The notes under the pieces: generated by a model
Database searches by the model: none
What the model saw: the letters and a program-made list of their open reading frames with translations, nothing else
Told to the model about the DNA's origin: nothing
Shown: positions 8,683-17,053 of the stretch, in pieces
Position numbering within the stretch: the first letter of the stretch is position 1
Layout of the letters: each line of letters begins with the position of its first letter
Program-made: the position numbers and the translations under genes
NCBI GenBank assembly: GCA_031422675.1
Contig: JANPMG010000009.1
Coordinates: forward strand, 33,416 to 97,415
Reading direction: 5' to 3'
Source: JAENVU01 sp031422675
GTDB lineage: Bacteria > Actinomycetota > Acidimicrobiia > IMCC26256 > JAENVU01
Length of the DNA stretch: 64,000 nucleotides

Positions 8683-10374
8683 TCAGCCCCGGGCGAACTC
8701 GCGCAGCACCGCGCCGGGTCGGGCGCCGGTGTGCCGGCCGTGCTCGGTGACCACGGAGCCGTTGACGATGGTGGCGGCGTAACCCTCCGACCGCACGAGC
8801 AGACGACCCTTGCCGTTCGGGAAGTCGTGGACGTACTCGGGATAGCCAGACTGCAACCGACTCACGTCGAACACGTTCAGGTCGGCGAACTGACCCGCGC
8901 CGACCGTGCCCCGATCGACGAGCCCCAGCACGCTCGCCGGCTTCGCAGTCAGCTGGTGCACCGCCTGCGGGAGGGTCACCTTGTTCCGCTCCCGTTGCCA
9001 GTACGAGAGGTAGTGAGTGGGCGCATCCGCGTCACAGATCTGACCCGCGTGCGCGCCGGCATCGCCGAGGCCGGGGCACACCCCGTCGAGCTGGAGGAAG
9101 TCGCCCAACGCCTCGGGATTGCGGTTGTAGAACCACACGTTGAACAGCTCGCGGCCCTCGCTCTCGATCAGCCGGTCCACGATGAACGCCACCGGATGCA
9201 CACCGAGCGCGGCCGCCTGGACCGCCACCGATCCTTCGGCCTCCATGCTGTAGTCCGGGTGCTCGTCGTTGCCGAGCGGGAAGATGTAGCCGGGGTCGTA
9301 CCACGTGCCCTTGCGTTCGCCCTCGGCGAGCAACTCGTCGCGCGTCGCGCGGTCTTTCAGTGCAGCAACCCGAGCGGCGACGGTCGGGAGTTTCATGAGC
9401 GCGCTCCACGCCGCGCCGCGCACCGGTGCCACCTGGGCAAGGCCGGTGAGGATCCCTCCGGGCCGGGTCATCGCGGCGGACGTGATGCGACCGGCCTCGG
9501 CCCGCGTGCTGCTGAGGAACTGGTCCCAGCCGAGGGTCGCCGCAGGGGCGCGGTCCGGGTCCGAGCCGACCCCACCCGAGAACAACACGTCGCCAGCCTG
9601 CTCGGCCATCGCGCGCAACAGGGCGAACTCGTGGCCGGGCTTCGTGTCGAAATCCAGGACGGCTTGGAAGATCCCGCCACCGGCATCGTTCATGCCGGCC
9701 ACGATGGCGGCGTACTCATCGATCTCGGAGTACGTGCCCGGGACACATCGTCCGTCGGGCACCTTGTGATCGAGCAATCGCGACGTCGAGTAACCCACCG
9801 CGCCGCCCGCCACCGACTCCGCCGCGATCGCCGCCATCCGTGCGAGCTCGTCGGGCGTCGGCGCTTCGTCGGATAGCGAACGCTCCCCCATCACGTGGTA
9901 CCGCACCGCGCAGTGACCGACGAGGCCCACCACGTTGAGGGCCGGGCGCAGGCGCGCGACCGAATCGAGATACTCGGGATAGGTCTCCCAATCCCACGGC
10001 AGCCCGCCGAGAATCGCCTCCCGCGGGATGTCTTCGACGCTCTCCATCATCTCCGCGAGGTACTCGCGGTCGGACTCGACGACGGGCGCGAACGTGACGC
10101 CACAGTTCCCCATCACTACCGTCGTGACGCCGTGCCACGAACTCGACGTCATGTACGGATCCCAGCCCACCTGGGCGTCGAGGTGGGTGTGCAGATCGAC
10201 GAAACCGGGGCTGACGGTCAGTCCGGCGGCGTCGATCTCGGTGATGGCGCCCACACCCTGCAGATCCCCGACGGCGGCGATGCGATCGCCGTCCACCCCC
10301 ACGTCGACCTTCCGGGCCGGCGCACCGGTGCCGTCGACCACCGTGCCGTTGCGGATGATCAGGTCGTGGGTCAT
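8683..10374 (-). CDS. N-acyl-D-amino-acid deacylase/D-aminoacylase-like amidohydrolase
   Basis: A 563-aa metal-dependent hydrolase of the amidohydrolase superfamily, D-aminoacylase branch, probably cytosolic. The start MTHDLIIRNGTVVDGTGAP and the metal motif HTHLDAQVGWDP are typical, as is the Cys in MGNCGVTFAPV that bridges metal in D-aminoacylases. Late in the chain GLGDAGAHAGQI supplies the catalytic Asp region, and the C-terminal beta-sandwich residues (GQFADLNVFD) are present. The ATG at 10372-10374 is preferred over an upstream in-frame extension into the intergenic region. In actinobacteria such proteins are often annotated N-acyl-D-amino-acid hydrolases without proven substrate. It is transcribed away from prfC. 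Confidence 0.85.
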   Translation of the reverse strand: MTHDLIIRNGTVVDGTGAPARKVDVGVDGDRIAAVGDLQGVGAITEIDAAGLTVSPGFVDLHTHLDAQVGWDPYMTSSSWHGVTTVVMGNCGVTFAPVVESDREYLAEMMESVEDIPREAILGGLPWDWETYPEYLDSVARLRPALNVVGLVGHCAVRYHVMGERSLSDEAPTPDELARMAAIAAESVAGGAVGYSTSRLLDHKVPDGRCVPGTYSEIDEYAAIVAGMNDAGGGIFQAVLDFDTKPGHEFALLRAMAEQAGDVLFSGGVGSDPDRAPAATLGWDQFLSSTRAEAGRITSAAMTRPGGILTGLAQVAPVRGAAWSALMKLPTVAARVAALKDRATRDELLAEGERKGTWYDPGYIFPLGNDEHPDYSMEAEGSVAVQAAALGVHPVAFIVDRLIESEGRELFNVWFYNRNPEALGDFLQLDGVCPGLGDAGAHAGQICDADAPTHYLSYWQRERNKVTLPQAVHQLTAKPASVLGLVDRGTVGAGQFADLNVFDVSRLQSGYPEYVHDFPNGKGRLLVRSEGYAATIVNGSVVTEHGRHTGARPGAVLREFARG

Positions 10375-10443
10375 GAGAACTCCAGCCGCGCCGTGAACCG
10401 AACCCGCGCAATATACGGCCCCCACTCACACCCCTCCCCCGAA

Positions 10444-10491
10444 CTCGCACCAGTTCCGCACGCCAGGGCTGGCAAACGACGCGTTGGTTCG
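10444..10491. repeat. Intergenic 48-bp palindrome-bearing element, copy A
   Basis: About 39 of 48 bases match the element at 15772-15819, including the flanks CTCGCACCA and CGCGTTGGTTCG. The centre GCCAGGGCTGGC (10462-10473) is an inverted repeat with 5-bp arms. It lies between the divergent amidohydrolase (start 10374) and prfC (start 10545). The position in a shared promoter region suggests a regulator-binding or promoter element, but this is inferred from only two copies. Confidence 0.55.
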
Positions 10492-10544
10492 AGTTCGGAG
10501 GGCTCGGTGCCACCTACTCCCAGACCCTGCGAGAGACTGATGTC

Positions 10545-12152
10545 ATGACCTTGGCCGCGTCGGTCTCCGCCGACATCGCACTCGAAGCCGCGCGGCGCCG
10601 CACGTTTGCGATCATCAGCCACCCGGACGCGGGCAAGACGACCCTCACCGAGAAGTTCCTGCTCTACGCCGGCGCGGTGGCCGAGGCCGGCGCAGTCAAG
10701 GCCCGCGCCGGGCGCCGACGCGCCACCTCGGACTGGATGGCAATGGAACAGCAGCGGGGCATCTCGATCACCTCGACTGCCCTCCAGTTCTCCTACCGGG
10801 ACTGCGTCGTCAACCTGCTCGATACCCCGGGTCACCGCGACTTTTCGGAGGACACCTACCGAGTGCTCGCCGCCGCGGACGCCGCGGTGATGGTCCTGGA
10901 CGCGGCGAAGGGCATCGAGGCGCAAACACTCAAGTTGTTCGAGGTGTGCCGAGCGCGCCAGTTGCCGGTGCTCACGTTCATCAACAAGTACGACCGCCCC
11001 GGGCGGGACGCGCTCGAGCTGCTCGACGAACTCGAAAAGCAACTGGACCTCCGACCCACGCCGGTCACGTGGCCGGTGGGCATCGCCGGTGATTTTCGCG
11101 GCGTCATCGACCGCCGCACCGGCGACTTCGTGAAGTTCACGCGCACCGCACGCGGCGCGACCGCCGCCGAGGAGCACCGCCTCGACGCGAACCAGGCCGC
11201 CGAGGAGGAAGGCGCGGCGTGGTCACATGCCATCGAGGAGTGCGAACTCTTGGATGCCGTCGGCGGGACCGTCGACGTGGATTCGTTCCTCGCCGCCGAG
11301 ACGAGCCCGCTGTTCGTCGGTTCCGCGCTCACGAACTTCGGCGTCCGTCACCTGCTCGATGCGATCGTGGATCTCGCGCCTGCGCCGACCGCACGCGCGG
11401 CGAGCGGCGGTCTCACGCGAGCGGTGGATGCTCCGTTCTCGGGATTCGTGTTCAAGATCCAGGCGAACATGGACCCCGCGCACCGCGATCATGTGGCCTT
11501 CGTGCGAGTGTGTTCGGGACACTTCGAGCGCGGGATGACCGTCACCGTGGCCGGCACCGGGAAGGCGTTCTCCACCAAGTACGCCGCATCGATGTTCGGC
11601 TCTGACCGTGACACCATCGACGACGCGTACCCCGGCGACGTCATCGGGCTGGTCAACGCCAGTGATCTGCGCATCGGTTCGAGTCTGTACGAGTCGGAGC
11701 CGGTGGCGTTCCCGCCCATCGCCACCTTGGCCCCCGAGTTGTTCGCTCGCGTTCGGGCCCGCGACACCGGGCGCTACAAGCAGTTCCATCGCGGCCTCGA
11801 CCAGATGGAACAAGAAGGCGTGGTTCACGTCCTGCGCGATCCGCACGGCGATCCCACGCCGGTCCTGGCCGCCGTCGGCCAAATGCAGTTCGAGGTGTTC
11901 GCCCACCGGCTCGAGCACGAGTTTGGCGCGGCGGTCGAACTCTCACCGACGCCGCACACCGTCGCGCGGCGGACCGATGCGGAAACCGCCGCACAGTTTC
12001 CGCACATCGGCGGTCTGCTCGTCCTGGTCCAGCGCGACGGCACGCTCCTCGCGTTGTTCGAGAGTCTCTGGTTGCTCCAACGTCTCGAAGGGCAACACCC
12101 GGATTGGGTCCTCGATCCGATCCTGATCGACGCCGCCGAACCTCCCCAGTAG
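10545..12152 (+). CDS. prfC: Peptide chain release factor 3 (RF3 GTPase)
   Basis: This 535-aa translational GTPase recycles RF1/RF2 from the ribosome after peptide release. The G1 loop is HPDAGKTTLTEK, the switch II element DTPGHRDFSEDTYR, the G4 motif NKYDRPGRD, and the RF3-specific segment QQRGISITSTALQF includes the effector region. Length and domain order (G domain, beta-barrel domain II, C-terminal domain III ending near EFGAAVELSPTPHTVARR) match RF3 rather than EF-G. It begins ATG ACC TTG at 10545. RF3 is patchily distributed among actinobacteria. A strong inverted repeat follows at 12159-12203. Confidence 0.95.
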   Translation: MTLAASVSADIALEAARRRTFAIISHPDAGKTTLTEKFLLYAGAVAEAGAVKARAGRRRATSDWMAMEQQRGISITSTALQFSYRDCVVNLLDTPGHRDFSEDTYRVLAAADAAVMVLDAAKGIEAQTLKLFEVCRARQLPVLTFINKYDRPGRDALELLDELEKQLDLRPTPVTWPVGIAGDFRGVIDRRTGDFVKFTRTARGATAAEEHRLDANQAAEEEGAAWSHAIEECELLDAVGGTVDVDSFLAAETSPLFVGSALTNFGVRHLLDAIVDLAPAPTARAASGGLTRAVDAPFSGFVFKIQANMDPAHRDHVAFVRVCSGHFERGMTVTVAGTGKAFSTKYAASMFGSDRDTIDDAYPGDVIGLVNASDLRIGSSLYESEPVAFPPIATLAPELFARVRARDTGRYKQFHRGLDQMEQEGVVHVLRDPHGDPTPVLAAVGQMQFEVFAHRLEHEFGAAVELSPTPHTVARRTDAETAAQFPHIGGLLVLVQRDGTLLALFESLWLLQRLEGQHPDWVLDPILIDAAEPPQ

Positions 12153-12158
12153 CCCAGA

Positions 12159-12203
12159 GGGCGAGCGGACAGACAGTCAACCTCTGCAGACTTCCGCTCG
12201 CCC
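12159..12203. terminator. Perfect 11-bp stem-loop between convergent genes
   Basis: GGGCGAGCGGA (12159-12169) pairs perfectly with TCCGCTCGCCC (12193-12203) across a 23-nt loop, directly after the prfC stop and before the end of the convergent gene at 12246. There is no T-tract, as is common in high-GC actinobacteria. It may act in both directions. Confidence 0.65.
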
Positions 12204-12245
12204 GTGGCCCGAGCGGCCCGTGAACGAAGTGAACAGGAGCGGGAG

Positions 12246-12971
12246 TCAAGTCCGCGCCACGTAGACGGTGCTCGAAGACTCCTCGCCGGTGTAGAAGTTC
12301 GGAAACGTCACCGTGTGCGCCGTGCACCTCGCGAAGACTTCGTTGATCGCGGCCAAGAATCCGGCGTCGGCGCCACCATCGGACCAGAGACCGAAGACAC
12401 CGCCCGGGAGTATCCGATCGGCAAGCTGCGCCAGACCGGCTGCGGTGTAGAAGGACGCGTGACTCGGGTGGAGCAGATGGGTCGGCGAGTGATCGATGTC
12501 CACCAGCACCGCATGCACCCGATCGCCGACCCCTGATCCGAATCCTGCCCCCGCGGCGAGCAGTGCGAAGAAGTCGCCGTGGAGCAGGTGGCAGCGCGGA
12601 TCGGATGTCAGCGCGGCGGCAAGCGGCAGCAAACCCTGCTCGTGCCACTCGATCACCTCGCCCAACGCGTCGATCACGTGCAGGGAGCGCACGGTGCTGT
12701 TCTCCAGCACCGCTTGCGCGGTATAGCCGAGCCCGAGGCCGCCCACCACCACGTCCAGTTCCGGCCCCGACTTGTCCGGATCGGGGAGGTCGGCCAGCCC
12801 GAGCGTCGCCAACGCGATCTCGGCCACGGTGAACAGGCTCGACATGAGGAACTCGTCACCGAGCTTCACCTCGTACACGTCGATCTGGAGGGTGGGTTCC
12901 AGACGCCGGCGCACCGTCAGCTCCCCCATCGGCGTTTGCCGGCGATCGATCTCCTCGAAGCTCGCGCTCAT
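12246..12971 (-). CDS. Spermidine-synthase-like (polyamine aminopropyltransferase fold) protein
   Basis: A 241-aa protein with a class I SAM-type Rossmann fold like spermidine synthases. Seen: VVVGGLGLGYTA (nucleotide-binding glycine loop), LHVIDALGEVIEWHEQ (acidic residue after strand 2), HGDFFALL (strand 4 region) and a VDIDHSPTHLL segment. The tetramerisation N-terminus is short. Known spermidine synthases use decarboxylated SAM and putrescine, but the active-site Asp-Tyr pattern is not clearly conserved here, so a methyltransferase-like or non-polyamine role is possible. It is the last gene after lipase and monooxygenase, with 7 nt to the latter. The start at 12971 excludes a basic, low-complexity upstream frame that lies inside the monooxygenase gene. 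Confidence 0.75.
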   Translation of the reverse strand: MSASFEEIDRRQTPMGELTVRRRLEPTLQIDVYEVKLGDEFLMSSLFTVAEIALATLGLADLPDPDKSGPELDVVVGGLGLGYTAQAVLENSTVRSLHVIDALGEVIEWHEQGLLPLAAALTSDPRCHLLHGDFFALLAAGAGFGSGVGDRVHAVLVDIDHSPTHLLHPSHASFYTAAGLAQLADRILPGGVFGLWSDGGADAGFLAAINEVFARCTAHTVTFPNFYTGEESSSTVYVART

Positions 12972-12978
12972 CGCTCGC

Positions 12979-14907
12979 TCAGCGAATTTCGAAGTCTGCG
13001 AAATCGGGGGTCTTGGTCCAGGTCCAGTAGTCGACGAGTCGCCACGGACTGAGTCCATGGATCTCGCCGTACGCGTTCTTGAAGAACGAGTGCTTGATCG
13101 ACGGTTGTGACCACACGAGGGTCTTGATTTCGGCCTGAGTCCGCGTGTGCCAGTCCTCGTACTTCGCGCGCGTCGGTTCCATCGAGCGATGCCCACCGGC
13201 GATCAGCTTCTCGATGCATTGGGTGATGTAGCGCATCTGACATTCGGAATGGAAGATCAGACTGCCGCCGTGCGCCAGGTTCGTTCCCGGGCCGTACATA
13301 CAGAAGAGGTTCGGGAACTCGGGCACCGTGATGCCGAGGTATGCGGCGGGCCGCTCACCCCATTTCGTGCGCAGGTCCAAACCGTTGCGTCCGGTGATCT
13401 CCATCGGCCACAGCACTCGAGTGGCGTGGAACCCGGTGGCGTAGACGAGGACATCGGCCGGATGGCGAACGCCGTCGGCAGTGACCACGGCATCCGACTC
13501 GATGTGGTCGATGCCCGTGCGCACCAACTCGACGTTGTCCCGGGTGAGCGTCTGCAACCAGCTCCCATTGTCCTGCAACGTGCGCTTGCCCGTCGCCGGA
13601 TAGTCCGGCACCACCTTGGCGATGAGTTCGGGATCATCACCGATCTGACTGACGATCCAATCGGTGAACATCTGACGAGTGAGGTCGTTCATCTCGCTGA
13701 CCGCGGTCTGCTGGTCCGGGTAGTCCGGGTCCACGCGCGCGGCTTCCAGGCCCTTGTCACAGCCGGGCCAGAAGATGAGGAAGCGGTACCACCGCCCGTA
13801 GAACGGCAGGTGCCGGAGCGCCCACTGCACGCCGGGCCCGACCGCCTCGTGGTAGTTCGGGTTCGGGAACATCCACTGCGCGGTGCGTTGGAACACGGTG
13901 AGGTGTTCGACGGTGGGCGCGATCGTCGGCGCGATCTGGAATCCGCTCGCACCGGCGCCGATCATCGCCACGCGCGCGCCGGCCAGGTCCACCGAGTGGT
14001 CCCAGCACGCGGAGTGGAAGGCCGGACCGACGAACGAATCCTGACCGTCGATCGCGGGGACGTGGGGGCGGTTGAGCTGACCGACGGCCGAGATCAGCGC
14101 CCGGGCGCCGAGGGTTTCTTCCGTCCCGTCGGCGCCGCGCACTCGGACCGACCACGTGGCGGAATCGTCGTCCCAGGAAGCACCGACCACCTCGGTATTC
14201 CACCGCACGTGGGGCTCGATCGCGTGCTTCGTCATCACGCCCTCGAAGTAGCGCTGGAGCTCGGGCTGCTGCGCGAAGAACTCGGTCCACTGGTCGCTCG
14301 GCTCGAAGCTGTAGCAGTAGAAGTGGTTCCCCACATCCACGCGCGCACCGGGATAGGAGTTCTCCCACCAGGTGCCCCCGACCCCCGCGTTCTTCTCGAC
14401 GATGGTGAAGGGAATGCCGGCTTCCTTCAGCCGAATGCCGGCCAGCAGTCCCGACTGACCACATCCGACGACGACCACCGGAAACGCGTCGCGTGCTGCG
14501 GCGTCCGACGTTGCGGGGATCCGGCGCGCGTCGGCACCGTCGAGTTCCATTTCTTCGAGCATCATCGGCACGTACTCGGCGGGGACGGGTTCACAGACGA
14601 GCCACGCCATCATCTCGTGCAGGAGTTCGGCGGAGATCGGTTCCGGCTCCGGGCAGCCGCGATCGCGGTAGTCGCGGATCACCTTGGCTGCGAGCGCGCG
14701 CACCTCGGCCTTGGCCTCCTCGCTCATGTACCCCTGGACCTCGTTGAGAAAGAGCCCCTCGGGTTTCAGCCGGCCGCGAATGATCTCGGGGTCACCGGCC
14801 ATGTGCACCATCGACAGCATCAAGGTGGGGATGCTGACGTCGATCAGGACCGCCGCAATCTCCGCGTCCGAGGTCTCGAACGACTCACCGGCATGTGGAT
14901 TACGCAT
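12979..14907 (-). CDS. Flavin-dependent Baeyer-Villiger-type monooxygenase
   Basis: This 642-aa FAD/NADPH class B monooxygenase inserts oxygen beside a ketone or oxidises heteroatoms. After a ~140-residue N-terminal extension like that of 4-hydroxyacetophenone monooxygenase, the FAD motif VVGCGQSGLLAGIRLKEAG appears. It is followed by the Baeyer-Villiger fingerprint FVGPAFHSACWD (FxGxxxHxxxW), then the NADPH motif MIGAGASGFQIAP. The C-terminal FCMYGPGTNLAHGGSL block is also typical. The start codon immediately follows the stop of the lipase gene (TGA-ATG). A Baeyer-Villiger enzyme makes an ester or lactone from a ketone, so an adjacent lipase/esterase that could hydrolyse it makes a plausible two-step pathway (inference). 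Confidence 0.92.
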   Translation of the reverse strand: MRNPHAGESFETSDAEIAAVLIDVSIPTLMLSMVHMAGDPEIIRGRLKPEGLFLNEVQGYMSEEAKAEVRALAAKVIRDYRDRGCPEPEPISAELLHEMMAWLVCEPVPAEYVPMMLEEMELDGADARRIPATSDAAARDAFPVVVVGCGQSGLLAGIRLKEAGIPFTIVEKNAGVGGTWWENSYPGARVDVGNHFYCYSFEPSDQWTEFFAQQPELQRYFEGVMTKHAIEPHVRWNTEVVGASWDDDSATWSVRVRGADGTEETLGARALISAVGQLNRPHVPAIDGQDSFVGPAFHSACWDHSVDLAGARVAMIGAGASGFQIAPTIAPTVEHLTVFQRTAQWMFPNPNYHEAVGPGVQWALRHLPFYGRWYRFLIFWPGCDKGLEAARVDPDYPDQQTAVSEMNDLTRQMFTDWIVSQIGDDPELIAKVVPDYPATGKRTLQDNGSWLQTLTRDNVELVRTGIDHIESDAVVTADGVRHPADVLVYATGFHATRVLWPMEITGRNGLDLRTKWGERPAAYLGITVPEFPNLFCMYGPGTNLAHGGSLIFHSECQMRYITQCIEKLIAGGHRSMEPTRAKYEDWHTRTQAEIKTLVWSQPSIKHSFFKNAYGEIHGLSPWRLVDYWTWTKTPDFADFEIR

Positions 14908-15681
14908 TCAGATTGCGAAGCAGTTCAAGCTGATCGCCCGATGCGCGAGGGCGTCCTGGATACCGCTGTAGACGGTGCCGTCGAGCGGGATGCTCACATG
15001 GTCCACGTACCGCAACCAGCACGGCGACTGCACCGTGACGTTCTTGTTGTTGCCGTCGTTGGCCAAGAAGCTGTTCGTGTACGGCACGATCACGGTGTCC
15101 AGCGTCGTCGCGAAGTTGGTGTAGAAGACGTTGCCGATGGTGTCGTCGCCCGCGTTGAGTTCCGCGAGGAACGACGAACCGATCGACATCTGCTGACACG
15201 AGATCACACCGATGCAGTTGCCGAGACCCAGGAGCTTCGCCAGGTTCGCGACCGCGGTGCCGTAGTTGACCGCGGCCAGGTTGACGAGACTGTCAACTTC
15301 GCTCGCGCCGCCGAGGTACTTGATGTAGTAGCGCGACACCATGCCGCCTTGGGAATGTCCGATCAGGTCGACCTTCGCCGACCCGGTCTGCGCCCGCACT
15401 CCGTCCACGAAGGTGTTCAGCGCGGCCGCGGCATCGCGTGCGTCACCGAGTCCGGAGTTCGGGAGGCCGAAGATGAACGCCGGGTGTCCGTCGGCACGCA
15501 GCCGGGCCGCGAGCGGCGCGTAGTACACGCTCGCAAGACCCTGGCCAGCGAAGGTGCCGGCCACGATCACCACCGGATCGTTCGTGACCGCGCCCGCCGG
15601 TGCCGCCGTTCCCGACGTCACGCCCGCGAGGGCGCCCACTGCAACCACGACCGACGCGAGTACTCGCTTGAAACTGACCAC
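14908..15681 (-). CDS. Secreted lipase/esterase (alpha/beta hydrolase)
   Basis: A 257-aa exported triacylglycerol-lipase-like enzyme. The N-terminus MVSFKRVLASVVVAVGALAGV followed by Ala-rich sequence and an APAGAV cleavage region is a Sec signal peptide. The nucleophile elbow is DLIGHSQGGMVSRYY (Ser in GHSQG), and VAGTFAGQ forms the oxyanion region. Acid and His are probably in the DTVIVPYTNSF and DHVSIPLD regions near the C-terminus. Mature Cys pairs (LGNCIGVISCQQ) suggest a disulfide. It is the first gene of the operon continuing with the monooxygenase and is transcribed divergently from the esterase at 15921 across palindrome copy B. Confidence 0.88.
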   Translation of the reverse strand: MVSFKRVLASVVVAVGALAGVTSGTAAPAGAVTNDPVVIVAGTFAGQGLASVYYAPLAARLRADGHPAFIFGLPNSGLGDARDAAAALNTFVDGVRAQTGSAKVDLIGHSQGGMVSRYYIKYLGGASEVDSLVNLAAVNYGTAVANLAKLLGLGNCIGVISCQQMSIGSSFLAELNAGDDTIGNVFYTNFATTLDTVIVPYTNSFLANDGNNKNVTVQSPCWLRYVDHVSIPLDGTVYSGIQDALAHRAISLNCFAI

Positions 15682-15771
15682 TGGATCCCCCCGAATGCAG
15701 TAGGGCGCGACGTGCGCCGGTGTGGTGCGCGGATCGTAACGCAGCGCCCCGCCCCACCTTCACCCCCGCAG

Positions 15772-15819
15772 CTCGCACCAAATACGCAAGCCATGGCTTG
15801 CAAAACACGCGTTGGTTCG
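15772..15819. repeat. Intergenic 48-bp palindrome-bearing element, copy B
   Basis: Second copy of the element at 10444-10491, in the same orientation. Its core GCAAGCCATGGCTTGC (15786-15801) is a perfect 16-bp palindrome. It lies between the divergent lipase (start 15681) and esterase (start 15921). A perfect palindrome in a divergent promoter is what a dimeric regulator such as a TetR-type protein would bind, but none is adjacent. Confidence 0.6.
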
Positions 15820-15920
15820 CCGCGTCCAGGGCGGCCGCTGATCCCGCGAGTGGGCCGACGATGACGCGACGGTGGCACGGGGATCACGATTCCTTCATGA
15901 TCGTGATTCACGCTCGAGTC

Positions 15921-16892
15921 ATGACGAATCCACGAACCCCTGAATCCGGATCGACTTCCTGGCGGCGAGGCGCGATCGCGTCGATCGCGTTGATCGCAGC
16001 CGCCGCGCTGGCCGTCGGTGTCATCGCGCCGGCCGCCGACGCGGGCGCCACCGCTGCTCGACGCAACCGCTGTTCCGCCCCGGCCCAGAAGCACACCGGC
16101 GCGTACCGGTCGATTCCCGGTGTGGCGGCCAACGCCACCAGCCTCGACGTGTACCGGCCGGCCCGAACCTGTGGTGCGCCGGTCGTGATGTGGGTGCACG
16201 GAGGCGGGTATCACACCGGCGACAAGCGAAACCAGGTCGCAGACAAGGTCCGGCTCTTCAACAGCCGAGGCTGGGTGTTCGTGAGTGTGAACTACCGGTT
16301 GACTGTCGCCGGCGATCCGACGTCGGCTCACTATCCCGACCACTACGAGGATGTGGCGGCCGCGGTCGCATGGGTGCAGGAACACATCAAGCAGTTCGGC
16401 GGTGACGGATCGCGGATTGCGTTGCTCGGCCACTCGGCCGGTGCGGACATCGTCTCGAACGTCACGACGAATCCGCAGTACCTGGGCGATCGCGGACTCG
16501 CCCTCGACGCCGTGGACTGCGCGGGACCGCTCGACACCGAAGGGGTCGACAAGGTCACGGCCAACGCGGCCGGGGGTGGCGAGAAAGCCCTGTGGCAGGA
16601 AGCGCTCGGCAACGCTCCGGACTACGAGCGGACGACCTCGGCCATCACCTGGATCCGGCCACACTCGGGGATCCCACCCACCATCGGAGTGGTGCGCGGC
16701 GCCCCGGTCCGTCGGGCGATCCAGACCGATTTCCTCCGGCGCCTGACTGCGGCCGGGATTCCGGCGACCCAGATCGATGCCACCGGTCTTTCCCACGGCG
16801 AGGTCAACACGAGGATCGGCGCACCCGGCGACACGGTCATGACCCCGCCGCTCGCCAAGTTCCTCGAAACCTGCTTCCGATCGCCACGCTGA
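15921..16892 (+). CDS. Secreted alpha/beta hydrolase (hormone-sensitive-lipase/carboxylesterase type)
   Basis: A 323-aa exported esterase. The signal peptide is MTNPRTPESGSTSWRRGAIA then a hydrophobic core and an ADAGA cleavage site. The HSL/carboxylesterase oxyanion motif WVHGGGYHTGDKR and the elbow LLGHSAGADIV (catalytic Ser) are clear, with DPHYEDVAAAVAWV-like spacing between them. A late TGLSHGEVN gives the catalytic His. ATG 15921 is preferred; an in-frame ATG at 15897 would add eight residues, and neither has a strong ribosome site. It is transcribed divergently from the lipase and is followed by two tandem hairpins. Confidence 0.85.
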   Translation: MTNPRTPESGSTSWRRGAIASIALIAAAALAVGVIAPAADAGATAARRNRCSAPAQKHTGAYRSIPGVAANATSLDVYRPARTCGAPVVMWVHGGGYHTGDKRNQVADKVRLFNSRGWVFVSVNYRLTVAGDPTSAHYPDHYEDVAAAVAWVQEHIKQFGGDGSRIALLGHSAGADIVSNVTTNPQYLGDRGLALDAVDCAGPLDTEGVDKVTANAAGGGEKALWQEALGNAPDYERTTSAITWIRPHSGIPPTIGVVRGAPVRRAIQTDFLRRLTAAGIPATQIDATGLSHGEVNTRIGAPGDTVMTPPLAKFLETCFRSPR

Positions 16893-16967
16893 TCCCGGCC
16901 GCAGTATCGGTGGGATCAGAAATCGAACCCGACTCGGATCCGGCGCAGGCATCGCACCGGATCCGAG
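16889..16967 (+). terminator. Tandem stem-loops after the esterase gene
   Basis: The first hairpin pairs CTGATCCC (16889-16896, overlapping the stop codon) with GGGATCAG (16912-16919). The second is stronger: CTCGGATCCGG (16933-16943) with CCGGATCCGAG (16957-16967), 11 bp perfect around 13 nt. No T-run follows. They separate the esterase from the gene at 17054. Confidence 0.6.
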
Positions 16968-17053
16968 CCGGCGAAACCGCACGTTTTGACAGCGCCCCGC
17001 CGACCTACGCTCCGCTCCCCCGATCCGGAACGCCCGAACCAGGAGCTCCCGTC

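Noticed and set aside
11732..11750. A DevR-box-like sequence (CCACCTTGGCCCCC) inside prfC
   Set aside because: It is in the middle of a housekeeping coding sequence and shows that partial matches arise by chance in this GC-rich DNA; it also cautions about the weaker intergenic sites.
12972..13196. N-terminal extension of the spermidine-synthase-like gene into the monooxygenase gene
   Set aside because: The extra 75 residues are Arg/Ser-rich with no homology and overlap clear monooxygenase coding sequence.
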